A program made the translations under genes and the position numbers. Source: Olleya aquimaris (GTDB taxonomy: Bacteria > Bacteroidota > Bacteroidia > Flavobacteriales > Flavobacteriaceae). From it: a DNA stretch of 64,000 bases. The stretch spans positions 434,001 to 498,000 of the forward strand of contig NZ_QLLO01000001.1 in assembly GCF_003259525.1 (NCBI RefSeq), written 5' to 3'. Position 1 is the stretch's first letter; each line of letters starts with the position of its first letter. The notes under the pieces were generated by a model. That model was not told the origin of the DNA, did not search any database, and saw nothing but the letters and a program-made list of their open reading frames with translations. Below are positions 7,361 to 16,757 of this stretch, piece by piece.

Positions 7361-10300
7361 ATGTATTTAATTTTTGATACCGAAACTACAGGATTACCGA
7401 AACGTTGGGATGCACCAATAACAGACGTAGATAATTGGCCAAGATGTATTCAAATTGCATGGCAATTACATGACGAGATGGGTAATTGTATCGAGAGTCA
7501 GGATTATTTAGTACAACCTGATGGGTTTAATATTCCATATGATGCGGAGAAAATTCATGGAATCTCTACAGAGTTAGCACAAGAGCAAGGTGTACCCCTT
7601 TTAGACGTTTTAGAAAAATTTAATGTTGCTTTAAATAAAACCAAATTTGTTGTTGGTCAAAATGTCAAGTTTGATTTAAATATCATGGGAGCCGAGTTTG
7701 TTCGTATGGATATTGCAAATCAACTCCAAGAACTTCCTGTATTGGATACATGTACAGAACATACTGCAGAGCTTTGTAAAATTCCAGGTGGACGTTACGG
7801 AAAATTTAAATTACCAACGTTAACCGAGTTGCATCAGTTTTTATTTAATCAACCATTTGCAGAAGCACACAACGCTACAGCAGATGTTGAAGCTACAACA
7901 CGTTGTTTTTTAGAATTAATTAGACGTAAAGAGTTTACTAAAGAAGAGCTAGACGTTCAACCCGATTATTTTGAGAGATTTAATCGTGAAAACCCACAAC
8001 CAATACAGTTAATTGGTCTTAAGCATATTAATCTTAAAAAAGAAAGTGCAAAGATTAATGCTAGACTTCAGAAGGAAGAAGCATCAGATATTTCTTCAGA
8101 AACGATTAAAGAAAATGTACAAGAGTTAAAATCGGCTAATTTTGTACATCTTCATAATCACTCACAATTTTCTGTTTTACAGTCTACAATGAGTGTTGCA
8201 GATTTAGTTACAGAAGCTGCGTCCCACAATATGGAAGCGGTTGCGTTAACGGATCATGCTAACATGATGGGAGCTTTTCATTTTGTTAATGCAGTAAATA
8301 AACACAACAAATCTGTTGAAGCTAAAATTGCAGAAGCAGAAGAAAAAGGCGAAACGACAACTGTAAAAAAAATAAAACCCATTATTGGTTGCGAGTTTTT
8401 TGTGTGCGAAGATCACTTAGATAAAACCAGAAAAGACAATGGTTATCAAATAGTATTATTAGCAAAAAACAAAAATGGCTACCATAATTTGGCCAAATTA
8501 TCCTCTCATGCTTTTGTGGATGGCTTTTATTATCTACCAAGAATCGATAAAAAGTTAATCGAACAGTATAAAGACGATTTAATCTGTTTAACAGGAAATT
8601 TATATGGTGAAGTCCCAAGTAAAATTTTAAACGTTGGTGAAAACCAAGCAGAGGAAGCTTTGCTGTGGTGGAAAGAATTATTTCAGGATGATTTGTATAT
8701 CGAGTTGATGCGCCATAATCAAGAAGATGAAAACCGTATAAATCCTACGTTAATTAAATTTTCAGAGCAACATAATATTAAACTTGTTGCCACCAATAAC
8801 ACTTATTACGCCAAACAAGAAGATGCCAATGCACATGATATTTTATTATGTGTTAAAGATGGCGAAAAACAAGCTACTCCAATAGGTAGAGGTCGAGGAT
8901 ATCGATACGGATTACCTAATCAAGACTATTACTTTAAGTCTCAAGAAGAGATGAAAGCACTGTTTAAAGATGTGCCAGAAGCTATTAGTAATATTCAAGA
9001 AGTAGTAGATAAAATAGAAGCCTATCAATTAGCTAGAGAAGTCTTATTACCAGCTTTTGATATTCCGGAAGAATTTAAACATGAAGAGGACGAAAAAGAT
9101 GGTGGTAAACGAGGTGAAAATGCCTTTTTAAGACATCTAACCTACGAAGGAGCAAAAAAACGATATGGTGAAGACTTAACAGATGAAATTAAAGAAAGAC
9201 TAGATTTTGAACTTGAAGTCATTGAAAACACAGGATATCCAGGTTATTTCTTAATTGTAGAAGATTTTATTCGTGAAGCCAGAAACATGGATGTGTCTGT
9301 TGGTCCAGGACGTGGTAGTGCAGCGGGATCAGTGGTTGCTTATTGTTTGTGGATTACCAATATAGACCCCTTAAAATACAACTTACTTTTTGAGCGTTTT
9401 TTAAATCCAGACCGTATTAGTATGCCAGATATTGATATCGATTTTGATGACGAAGGTCGAAGTCGTGTCATGGATTACGTGATCAAAAAATATGGAAGTA
9501 ACCAAGTCGCACAAATCATTACTTATGGGACTATGGCTGCAAAATCTAGTATTCGAGATACTGCGCGTGTATTAGATTTACCATTGTTTGATGCAGATAG
9601 AATAGCTAAGTTAATTCCAACCATGTCTAAGCTTGGAAAAATATTTGGATTAAGCGAAAAAGAATTAGGTCAAAAATTTAGAGCTGAAGATTTAGAAAAA
9701 GTCAATCAACTTTTAAACATATCCGAAGGAGATGATCTGGAAGCAGAAACAGTAAATTTAGCAAGAACCTTAGAAGGATCGGTTAGAAACACTGGTATTC
9801 ACGCTTGTGGTGTGATTATTACACCAGACGACATTACCAAATTTGTGCCTGTTGCTACTGCAAAAGATTCCGACCTGTATGTCACACAGTTTGATAACTC
9901 GGTTGTTGAGGATGCAGGATTGCTTAAAATGGACTTTTTAGGACTAAAAACCTTAACATTAATAAAAGATACGGTTAAGATTGTAAAAGCAAAACATGGT
10001 ATTCAGTTAGATCCTGAAAATTTTCCACTAGATGATGCTAAGACCTTTGAGTTATTCCAACGAGGTGAAACAGTGGGAGTGTTTCAATATGAATCTCCTG
10101 GAATGCAAAAGCATTTAAAAGACTTAAAACCTACAGTTTTTGACGACTTAATTGCAATGAATGCACTGTACAGACCTGGTCCAATGGAATACATACCAAG
10201 TTTTGTGCGTAGAAAACATGGTGATGAAGATATAGAGTACGACTTACCAGCAATGGAAGAGTACTTAAAAGAAACCTACGGAATTACTGTCTACCAAGAG

Positions 10301-11749
10301 CAAGTGATGTTATTGTCACAAAAACTAGCAGACTTTACCAAAGGTGAAGCAGATGTTTTACGTAAAGCAATGGGTAAAAAGCAAATTGCGGTTTTGGATA
10401 AAATGAAACCAAAGTTTATCGAGCAAGCTAGTGCCAAAGGACATGACGCTAAAAAACTTGAAAAAATTTGGAAAGATTGGGAAGCATTTGCAAGTTACGC
10501 CTTTAACAAATCGCACTCGACGTGTTATGCTTGGATTGCCTACCAAACCGCCTATTTAAAAGCGCATTACCCAGGAGAGTATATGGCAGCAGTACTGTCT
10601 AATAATATGAATGACATCAAACAGGTGACGTTTTTTATGGAAGAGTGTAAGCGTATGAAATTATCTGTTTTAGGTCCAGATGTCAACGAATCTTTTTACA
10701 AGTTTTCTGTAAATAAAGATAATGCGGTACGATTTGGAATGGGAGCTATAAAAGGAGTGGGACATGGCGCAGTAATGACTATTGTCGAAAATCGAAAAAA
10801 AGATGGACCTTACACCTCAATTTTTGATTTAGCAAAACGAATAGATTTGCGAGCTGCTAATAAAAAAGCGTTTGAAAATCTTGCTCTCGCAGGAGGTTTT
10901 GACGAATTAGGAGATACACATCGTGCACAATATTTCTTTAAAGACGGAAGTGATTTAACCTTTTTAGAAAAAGCCATTAAGTATGGTGCAAAACACCAAG
11001 AAAACGAGAACTCAGCCCAAGTTAGTCTGTTTGGTGGCGAAAGTGAAGTTCAAATAGAAGAACCTCTAATTCCAGAATGTGAAACTTGGGGAACTATGGA
11101 GAAACTAGCTAAAGAACGTGAAGTTGTCGGTGTATACATATCTGGACATCCTTTGGATGATTTTAGAACAGAAATGAAAACATTCTGTAATGCTAGTTTA
11201 GCCTTGTTTAACGATTTAGAATCTTATGTAAATCGAGAGCTAACTTTTGGAGGTGTTGTAACAGATGTACAGCATAGGGTAAGTAAACAAGGAAAAGGTT
11301 GGGCGTTATTTACAGTTGAAGATTATACAGATACCTTTGAGTTTAGAATTTTTGGAGAAGAATATTTAAAGTTTAGACATTTCCTGCTAAAAAATAATTT
11401 TGTCTATGTCAAAGTCTTTGTTAGGGAAGGTTGGGTTAATCGCGATACTGGTAAAAAAAGCGAACCACGATTGCAGTTTAACAACTTTCAGTTGTTACAT
11501 GATGTTATGGAGACCTATGCTAAAAAACTATCCATTCAATTAAATATCAAAGAATTAGAAACCGGTAAAATCCAAAAGTTAAAAGAACTTATCCAAATGC
11601 ATCCAGGTAATCAGTCTTTAAATTTTGTGATTTACGATAACAGAGACCAAATTAAACTAACCATGCCAAGTCGAAAACAAAAAGTAAAGGTTAGCCAAGA
11701 GTTATTAAGCGAGTTAGAAAGCGAACAAGTTTATTTTAAATTAAACTAA
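7361..11749 (+). CDS. dnaE: DNA polymerase III alpha subunit with fused N-terminal 3'-5' exonuclease
   Basis: The 1462-residue protein is about 300 residues longer than E. coli DnaE. Residues 1-195 are a DnaQ-like DEDDh exonuclease: FDTETTG (Asp6, Glu8), a mid Asp in GQNVKFDLN, and HNATADVEAT near the end. The DnaE part begins near residue 255 with the PHP domain (HLHNHSQFSVLQ, ALTDHANMMG). The C-family palm follows, with GPGRGSAAGS and the catalytic PDIDIDF at 689-695, then fingers, a helix-hairpin-helix region and an OB fold from about 1290. It copies the chromosome, and the fused domain should provide proofreading in cis. It appears to be transcribed alone. Confidence 0.96.
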   Translation: MYLIFDTETTGLPKRWDAPITDVDNWPRCIQIAWQLHDEMGNCIESQDYLVQPDGFNIPYDAEKIHGISTELAQEQGVPLLDVLEKFNVALNKTKFVVGQNVKFDLNIMGAEFVRMDIANQLQELPVLDTCTEHTAELCKIPGGRYGKFKLPTLTELHQFLFNQPFAEAHNATADVEATTRCFLELIRRKEFTKEELDVQPDYFERFNRENPQPIQLIGLKHINLKKESAKINARLQKEEASDISSETIKENVQELKSANFVHLHNHSQFSVLQSTMSVADLVTEAASHNMEAVALTDHANMMGAFHFVNAVNKHNKSVEAKIAEAEEKGETTTVKKIKPIIGCEFFVCEDHLDKTRKDNGYQIVLLAKNKNGYHNLAKLSSHAFVDGFYYLPRIDKKLIEQYKDDLICLTGNLYGEVPSKILNVGENQAEEALLWWKELFQDDLYIELMRHNQEDENRINPTLIKFSEQHNIKLVATNNTYYAKQEDANAHDILLCVKDGEKQATPIGRGRGYRYGLPNQDYYFKSQEEMKALFKDVPEAISNIQEVVDKIEAYQLAREVLLPAFDIPEEFKHEEDEKDGGKRGENAFLRHLTYEGAKKRYGEDLTDEIKERLDFELEVIENTGYPGYFLIVEDFIREARNMDVSVGPGRGSAAGSVVAYCLWITNIDPLKYNLLFERFLNPDRISMPDIDIDFDDEGRSRVMDYVIKKYGSNQVAQIITYGTMAAKSSIRDTARVLDLPLFDADRIAKLIPTMSKLGKIFGLSEKELGQKFRAEDLEKVNQLLNISEGDDLEAETVNLARTLEGSVRNTGIHACGVIITPDDITKFVPVATAKDSDLYVTQFDNSVVEDAGLLKMDFLGLKTLTLIKDTVKIVKAKHGIQLDPENFPLDDAKTFELFQRGETVGVFQYESPGMQKHLKDLKPTVFDDLIAMNALYRPGPMEYIPSFVRRKHGDEDIEYDLPAMEEYLKETYGITVYQEQVMLLSQKLADFTKGEADVLRKAMGKKQIAVLDKMKPKFIEQASAKGHDAKKLEKIWKDWEAFASYAFNKSHSTCYAWIAYQTAYLKAHYPGEYMAAVLSNNMNDIKQVTFFMEECKRMKLSVLGPDVNESFYKFSVNKDNAVRFGMGAIKGVGHGAVMTIVENRKKDGPYTSIFDLAKRIDLRAANKKAFENLALAGGFDELGDTHRAQYFFKDGSDLTFLEKAIKYGAKHQENENSAQVSLFGGESEVQIEEPLIPECETWGTMEKLAKEREVVGVYISGHPLDDFRTEMKTFCNASLALFNDLESYVNRELTFGGVVTDVQHRVSKQGKGWALFTVEDYTDTFEFRIFGEEYLKFRHFLLKNNFVYVKVFVREGWVNRDTGKKSEPRLQFNNFQLLHDVMETYAKKLSIQLNIKELETGKIQKLKELIQMHPGNQSLNFVIYDNRDQIKLTMPSRKQKVKVSQELLSELESEQVYFKLN

Positions 11750-11888
11750 ATAGTCGGCTACTTTTTAATTATATAAAAGCAAACAATAACGTAATAGTCA
11801 AAACAAATTGTCAGGTTGTAAGCTTTGGCAAAATTTTTGACTAATATTGCATATAAACACCTAGTATAACACATTAAAATATAATATT

Positions 11889-12206
11889 ATGGCATTAGAA
11901 ATTACAGATGCAAACTTTGAAGAAACAGTATTAAACAGCGATAAGCCAGTAATGGTTGACTTTTGGGCAGCTTGGTGTGGACCTTGTCGTATGGTTGGAC
12001 CAATCATTGACGAGTTAAGTACAGAATACGATGGTAAAGCTGTAGTTGGTAAATTAGACGTAGATGCAAATCAAGAATTTGCTGCTAAATATGGTGTGCG
12101 TAACATCCCAACGGTTTTAGTATTTCAAAACGGTGAAGTTGTAGGACGTCAAGTTGGAGTGGCTCCTAAAAAAGCTTATGCAGACGCAATAGATGCGTTA
12201 CTGTAA
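11889..12206 (+). CDS. trxA: Thioredoxin
   Basis: This 105-residue protein is a standard thioredoxin. The active site is WCGPC in FWAAWCGPCRM, and the cis-Pro loop is RNIPTVLVF. There is no signal peptide, so it is the cytoplasmic dithiol-disulfide reductase that serves ribonucleotide reductase, peroxiredoxins and methionine sulfoxide reductases. It follows dnaE by 139 bases and has its own terminator. Confidence 0.96.
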   Translation: MALEITDANFEETVLNSDKPVMVDFWAAWCGPCRMVGPIIDELSTEYDGKAVVGKLDVDANQEFAAKYGVRNIPTVLVFQNGEVVGRQVGVAPKKAYADAIDALL

Positions 12207-12228
12207 AATATATTCATAAAGAATTGAT

Positions 12229-12259
12229 AAAGGTTTGCTGTAATGGCAAACCTTTTTTT
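12229..12259 (+). terminator. Rho-independent terminator after trxA
   Basis: AAAGGTTTGC (12229-12238) pairs with GCAAACCTTT (12246-12255) around a 7-nt loop, followed by T residues. It lies between trxA and the ClpP gene. Confidence 0.88.
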
Positions 12260-12291
12260 ATTTTAGTTAAAAATTAAGAAATACAAATACA

Positions 12292-12837
12292 ATGAGTAAA
12301 AAGACAAAAGTTCAAGACGCAATTGACAGTAAATTATTAGAAGAACGTAAAGTGTTTTTATGGGGAATGGTAGATGACAAATCGGCAAAACACGTTATTG
12401 ATAGACTGTTATATTTAGATAGTATAGACACTAAGGATATTACACTATATATTAATAGTCCTGGTGGTTATGTCACTTCTGGTTTTGCAATGTATGATTG
12501 TATTAAATCACTTAATAGTGACGTGTCTACAGTTTGCACAGGGTTAGCTGCATCAATGGGATCTATTTTATTATCTGTGGGTGCTAAAGGAAAACGTTTT
12601 ATCCAGCCACATGCTAGAGTTATGATACATCAACCAAGTGGAGGAGCACGTGGACAAGCAAGTGATATAGAAATTACTGCTCAAGAAATTTTAAAAACCA
12701 AAGAATTAAGTGCGCGTATTTTAGCTGAAAATTGTGGGCAAACCTTTGAGAAAATTATGAAAGACTTTAATCGTGATCATTGGATGGGAGCAGAAGAGTC
12801 TGTTGCTTATGGTATTGTAGATGGAATAGCTAAATAA
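12292..12837 (+). CDS. clpP: ClpP-family serine protease
   Basis: The 181-residue protein has the ClpP/crotonase fold with an intact catalytic triad: Ser88 in GLAASMGS, His113 in VMIHQPSGG and Asp162 in FNRDHWMGA. ClpP forms tetradecameric chambers and degrades unfolded proteins fed by ClpX or ClpA ATPases. The sequence is shorter at the N terminus than a typical ClpP and differs in detail, for example WGMVDDKSAKHVIDRLLYLD. Flavobacteria often carry a second ClpP besides the one beside tig and clpX. With no clpX nearby, this is probably that paralog, but this is inference. Confidence 0.9.
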   Translation: MSKKTKVQDAIDSKLLEERKVFLWGMVDDKSAKHVIDRLLYLDSIDTKDITLYINSPGGYVTSGFAMYDCIKSLNSDVSTVCTGLAASMGSILLSVGAKGKRFIQPHARVMIHQPSGGARGQASDIEITAQEILKTKELSARILAENCGQTFEKIMKDFNRDHWMGAEESVAYGIVDGIAK

Positions 12838-12857
12838 GACAATAGAGTTTAGATATA

Positions 12858-12900
12858 AGAGAAAAGATAAAGTATTTAGTTTTATCTCTTCTCTTTTTTC
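12858..12900 (+). terminator. Probable terminator after clpP
   Basis: AGAGAAAAGATAAA pairs with TTTATCTCTTCTCT (one mismatch, 9-nt loop) and runs into TTTTTTC, 20 bases after the clpP stop. Confidence 0.75.
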
Positions 12901-12930
12901 TAATAGTGAAACGGTCTAATATCTAAAAAA

Positions 12931-13860
12931 ATGAATCTTCAAAACGAACTAAATAAAGCAGGCGGATTTAAAAACCTAGAGCACTTGGCAAAACAAGTAG
13001 TTGAAGGTTTTATTTCTGGAATGCATAAAAGTCCGTTTCATGGGTTTTCTGCAGAATTTGCAGAACACAAAATTTATAATCAAGGTGATAGCACAAGGCA
13101 TATTGATTGGAAGTTGTTTGCCAAAACAGATAAGCTGTACACCAAGCGCTATGATGACGAGACCAATTTACGATGTCATATTATTTTAGACAATAGTAGT
13201 TCCATGCACTATCCTAAAATGGATAGCTTTAGTTTGGATAGTTTAAACAAAATTGCTTTTTCCACATTGGCTACTGCCTCTTTAATGCATATTTTAAAAA
13301 AGCAACGTGACGCTATTGGGTTAAGTATTTACAGTGATGCATATGACTTTTATTCGCCAGAAAAAGGAAGCGAACGTCATCACCAAATGCTACTAAACAA
13401 GCTAGAAGAATCTGTAATTTCAAAACCTTTAAACAAACAAACAGAAACGTATCAATATTTACACGAAATAGCAGAGAAAATCCACAGACGTTCTTTAATA
13501 TTTGTATTTTCAGATATGTTTCAAACAAGCGAAGATGAGGTAAAACTGTTTGAAGCATTACAACATTTAAAGCATAATAAACATGAAGTAGTATTATTTC
13601 ATGTTTTTGATAAAGACAAAGAATTATCCTTTGATTTTGATAATAAGCCAAAACGGTTTATAGATGTAGAGACTGGTGAGCATGTTAATTTATATGCTAA
13701 CCAGGTCAAAGAAACTTATCAAAAAGCTATAGTTGATTTCTTTGAAGAATTGAAGATGAAATGCTTACAGTATAAAATAAAATATGTTGAAGCAGATATT
13801 AATCAGTCTTTTGATAAAATTTTGACAACCTACTTAGTAGAGCGTCAAAAATTTCTTTAA
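12931..13860 (+). CDS. DUF58 domain-containing protein
   Basis: A 309-residue DUF58 protein. The family signature RHIDWKLFAKTDKLYTKRYDDETN spans residues 56-79. It leads into a von Willebrand A-like fold with a MIDAS-type DxSxS motif at 87-91 (DNSSS). A later RRSLIFVFSDMF strand fits the same fold. DUF58 proteins usually sit beside MoxR AAA+ ATPases and other vWA proteins. Here no MoxR gene is adjacent; the neighbours are clpP and tRNA-Asp. It is probably cytoplasmic, and its role is unknown. Confidence 0.88.
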   Translation: MNLQNELNKAGGFKNLEHLAKQVVEGFISGMHKSPFHGFSAEFAEHKIYNQGDSTRHIDWKLFAKTDKLYTKRYDDETNLRCHIILDNSSSMHYPKMDSFSLDSLNKIAFSTLATASLMHILKKQRDAIGLSIYSDAYDFYSPEKGSERHHQMLLNKLEESVISKPLNKQTETYQYLHEIAEKIHRRSLIFVFSDMFQTSEDEVKLFEALQHLKHNKHEVVLFHVFDKDKELSFDFDNKPKRFIDVETGEHVNLYANQVKETYQKAIVDFFEELKMKCLQYKIKYVEADINQSFDKILTTYLVERQKFL

Positions 13861-13876
13861 AAAAAGTATAAAAATA

Positions 13877-13907
13877 TTTGTCATATTGATTTTGGAGTGT
13901 ATATTTG
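13877..13907 (+). promoter_or_regulatory. Bacteroidetes-type promoter of tRNA-Asp
   Basis: TTTG at 13877-13880, exactly 19 bases, and TATATTTG at 13900-13907 are a perfect match to the Bacteroidetes -33/-7 consensus. The -7 box ends 18 bases before the tRNA. Confidence 0.85.
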
Positions 13908-13925
13908 CACTCGCAATTATGCAAC

Positions 13926-13999
13926 GGTTTGGTAGTTCAGCTGGTTAGAATATCTGCCTGTCACGCAGGGGGTCGCGGGTTCGAATCCCGTCCAGACCG
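13926..13999 (+). tRNA. tRNA-Asp (anticodon GTC)
   Basis: The 74-nt cloverleaf has a 7-bp acceptor stem (GGTTTGG with CCAGACC, one G-U pair), a D-loop with AGCTGGTTAGA, an anticodon loop CTGTCAC with GTC at 13960-13962, the T-loop GTTCGAATC and discriminator G13999. The CCA end is not encoded. It closely follows the E. coli tRNA-Asp pattern. Confidence 0.98.
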
Positions 14000-14010
14000 C
14001 AAAAATTGCT

Positions 14011-14039
14011 AAAAGCTCCGAGAAATTGGAGCTTTTTTT
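14011..14039 (+). terminator. Terminator after tRNA-Asp
   Basis: AAAAGCTCC (14011-14019) pairs with GGAGCTTTT (14028-14036) around an 8-nt loop, followed by T residues. Confidence 0.88.
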
Positions 14040-14429
14040 AGCAATAAAATTTAGTTGTGTTGTTTTGATAGATGTAGTAGTCTATCAAACTGGTAGAGAG
14101 CTAGTTAAGTGGCTTGAACCGATGGAAAGCTTTCCTTTTTTCTGTAAAGAAAATTGGGATGCTTTTTTATTTTTATGCATTTTGTCTATAAAATTTGCAT
14201 TTTATCGATTAAATTGTTATTTTTATCTAACGATATGATACTTTAGTCGAGCTTTAAAAATATTCCCTTACTTATTATCTTCTTTTTTAAGGCTAGTTAA
14301 TTTATCTTATTGGACATACATCGTATTAGAGGTATGTAGTTTTTAGTAGGTTATTAAACTTAACCTAAGAATATTGTATTTAATTAATAAATAATATAAA
14401 CTAAAAATTAACAATAAATAAATAACACT
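14040..14429. other. Gene-poor interval
   Basis: About 390 AT-rich bases. An open frame from 14026 to 14238 overlaps the tRNA terminator and reads like random AT-rich translation, so I do not call it. A weak hairpin, ACATAC with GTATGT, lies near 14308-14335. The last ~90 bases probably hold the promoter and leader of the small gene at 14430. I see no RNA gene here. Confidence 0.6.
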
Positions 14430-14609
14430 ATGAAATCCCTAAAAATTACCTTAGTAGCAATCTTTTCAATCGTATTATTAACAGGAGTAAACTCTTTAAA
14501 TGATACTGAATCAAGTAACGACAATACAAATAAAGAAGTAAAAAAATCTGAAGTTAAGTTAATTGTGATGACAGATTTAAAAAAAGAAAAAAAACCAACA
14601 AACGGTTAA
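14430..14609 (+). CDS. Small exported peptide (59 aa)
   Basis: This short frame runs from ATG to TAA with 59 codons. The first ~21 residues, MKSLKITLVAIFSIVLLTGV, form a clear Sec-type signal: a basic start followed by a hydrophobic core. What remains is a ~38-residue tail rich in Lys, Asn, Glu and Ser, ending KKEKKPTNG. It has no Cys at the lipobox position. A good terminator follows it, which supports real transcription. It lies directly upstream of, and on the same strand as, the TPR sensor kinase gene, so a role as a signal or accessory peptide is possible but unproven. Confidence 0.6.
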   Translation: MKSLKITLVAIFSIVLLTGVNSLNDTESSNDNTNKEVKKSEVKLIVMTDLKKEKKPTNG

Positions 14610-14630
14610 TCGATAAAATTAATAGTTATT

Positions 14631-14668
14631 AAAAAAGCTTTCAATTTAATTGGAAGCTTTTTTTTATT
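14631..14668 (+). terminator. Rho-independent terminator after the small peptide gene
   Basis: AAAAAAGCTT and AAGCTTTTTT form the stem, extended by G-U and C-G pairs, with an AT-rich loop and a long T-tract. It separates the peptide gene from the kinase gene. Confidence 0.85.
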
Positions 14669-14706
14669 TGATACTGTCTATTTACATTTTAATAGATTAT
14701 TTATTT

Positions 14707-14714
14707 TAAATTTG
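14707..14714 (+). promoter_or_regulatory. Putative -7 box of the kinase gene
   Basis: TAAATTTG matches the TAnnTTTG -7 consensus. It lies 25 bases before the TTG start of the kinase. No clear TTTG is found 19 bases upstream, so the promoter may be weak or need an activator. Confidence 0.4.
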
Positions 14715-14738
14715 ATTTAGTTAAAAATTGAATCATAC

Positions 14739-16754
14739 TTGCTAAGAATATTTATTTTACTATTTATCGTTACTCCATCTTTTGCACAACAAAACACAAA
14801 AGATTCTGAGTTAGATTCTATTATTAAATATAGAAACCTGTCTTCGGATAGTAATTTAGACATTCAATCTCGTATAGATTATGCTAACAAAGCAATAATA
14901 CTATCCAAACAGACTGGACAAGATTCCACCATACTTTACAGCTATAAAAAGCTTTCTGCTTTATATCTTAATGAGGACAATTACCAGCCATTAAAAGCCA
15001 TCAATAAAAAAATCTTAAATCTTGCAAAAAAGATAAAAGATTCTTCTTCAATTGGAAACGCTTTTTATATTCTGGGTTATGTAAGTCGTAAAGAAATTAA
15101 ATCCGATAGTGCGTATCAGTACTATTATGAAGCTGCAAAAATCTTTAATAATATTAAAGATTATAAAAATGAAAGTGAGGTGTTGTTAAATATGGCTAGT
15201 ATTCAAGAATCTGAGAGGGATTTTATTGGTGCAGAAATAAATGCCATTAAAGCAAAAAAAATATTAGAAAACCTACCCAAAACAGAAAGCAATCTTGACA
15301 CATTATGGTCAGTTCATAACTTAATAGGAATTATTTATGGCGAATTACAGTATTATGATCAAGCTTTGGAGTATCATCAACTAGCAATTGAAACTTCAAA
15401 GGATATGGAATATAACTATTATAATATGTTGTATTCTAAGAGTAATATTGCCACTATTTACAGAAGGAAGGGAGATTATATAAATGCTAAGAAAAAGTTT
15501 GAAGAAATACTTGAAGATAAAAATTTAAAAACAAATGACTCGTTATCATACTCTGTTATTACAGCAGATTTAGCATATTCAAAATATTTAATTGATAAAA
15601 CAGATCCTGGCATTTATGATTTGTTTGAAGAGTCAATGACTATAGCAAAAAAACTTGATGATCAATTAGCTATAATGTCTTCAGGTGCGTTTTTTGCTGA
15701 ATACTTACATGAAATAGGTAAAATAGACTCAGCTAAATATTACAACAATCTATCCTATAATATTGCAAAAACTGCAAAAGAAAACGAATTTGTTTTTCAG
15801 ACACTAAAAACAAAAGCTGAAATTAATAAAGACTCATCTAGGGTATATTTAAACGAGTATATTAAGTTAAGTGATAGTTTAGTCCTAGCAGAACGTTCCA
15901 TAAGAAATAAATTTGCTAGGATAGAATTTGAAACCGATGAAATCATTCAAGAAAATCAACAAATATCAAAACAAAGGTTGTGGTTAATTATAACCTCTGT
16001 TGGACTGTTGTTTACTCTGTTTTTTTTATACATTATTAAATCTCAAAGAGAAAAAAATAAAGAGCTTCAATTAGAGCGTCAACAACAAGAAGCTAATGAA
16101 GAAATTTATAACTTAATGCTTTCTCAGCAAGATAAAATAGATGAAGCTAGAAGTTTTGAGAAAAACAGAATATCTAAAGATATTCATGATGGTATTTTGG
16201 GAAAATTATTTGGTGTGCGTTTAAGTCTAGATGGACTAAATCAAAGTACAACTGAAGAGGCTACTCAAAAACGTAGTGCTTACATAAGTGAACTTAAAAA
16301 TATTGAAGAAGAAATAAGAAAAGTATCCCATGAATTAAATTCGGATTTTATTCAACAATCTGGTTATCTGGATATTGTTAAGACGCTTGTTGATACGCAA
16401 ATGACAGCCTATAATATAAAATATACTTTAACTGCAGATCAAACCATTAATTGGGATTCATTAAACAATAAAGTAAAAATACATATCTATCGTATTTTGC
16501 AAGAAACTATGCAAAATGCTTATAAACACGCAAAAGCGACGATGGTCGATATTTCATTTAAATTTGAAAAAAATATTTTAACTTTAACTGTCTCTGATAA
16601 TGGAGAGGGGTTTGATTTACAAAAAGCAAAAAAAGGAATAGGTTTAAAAAATATAGACTCTAGGATAAAAGAAATAGACGGTAAATTAGATATAAAAACC
16701 CAAAAAAATCAAGGAACAACAATTATAATTAATGTCCCAATAATAAATAATTAA
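14739..16754 (+). CDS. TPR sensor histidine kinase (HisKA_3 type)
   Basis: A 671-residue sensor. Residues 1-16 are a signal peptide. Residues ~30-380 form TPR-like helical repeats in the periplasm. A transmembrane helix lies at about 414-434, followed by a coiled coil and a HisKA_3 domain with phosphoacceptor His483 in SKDIHDGILGKL. The ATPase domain has N593 in QETMQNAYKHA and the DNGEGFD glycine box at 620-626. This class pairs with LuxR/NarL-type regulators, and one follows 3 bases downstream. The frame has no ATG: TTG at 14739 gives a proper signal peptide and a stop lies 21 bases upstream, so TTG is the likely start. The ligand is unknown. Confidence 0.9.
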   Translation: MLRIFILLFIVTPSFAQQNTKDSELDSIIKYRNLSSDSNLDIQSRIDYANKAIILSKQTGQDSTILYSYKKLSALYLNEDNYQPLKAINKKILNLAKKIKDSSSIGNAFYILGYVSRKEIKSDSAYQYYYEAAKIFNNIKDYKNESEVLLNMASIQESERDFIGAEINAIKAKKILENLPKTESNLDTLWSVHNLIGIIYGELQYYDQALEYHQLAIETSKDMEYNYYNMLYSKSNIATIYRRKGDYINAKKKFEEILEDKNLKTNDSLSYSVITADLAYSKYLIDKTDPGIYDLFEESMTIAKKLDDQLAIMSSGAFFAEYLHEIGKIDSAKYYNNLSYNIAKTAKENEFVFQTLKTKAEINKDSSRVYLNEYIKLSDSLVLAERSIRNKFARIEFETDEIIQENQQISKQRLWLIITSVGLLFTLFFLYIIKSQREKNKELQLERQQQEANEEIYNLMLSQQDKIDEARSFEKNRISKDIHDGILGKLFGVRLSLDGLNQSTTEEATQKRSAYISELKNIEEEIRKVSHELNSDFIQQSGYLDIVKTLVDTQMTAYNIKYTLTADQTINWDSLNNKVKIHIYRILQETMQNAYKHAKATMVDISFKFEKNILTLTVSDNGEGFDLQKAKKGIGLKNIDSRIKEIDGKLDIKTQKNQGTTIIINVPIINN

Positions 16755-16757
16755 CCT

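Noticed and set aside
14026-14238. Open frame for a 70-residue product after tRNA-Asp
   Set aside because: It starts inside the tRNA terminator, is rich in Phe/Leu/Cys as expected from random AT-rich DNA, and has no promoter, signal or family feature.
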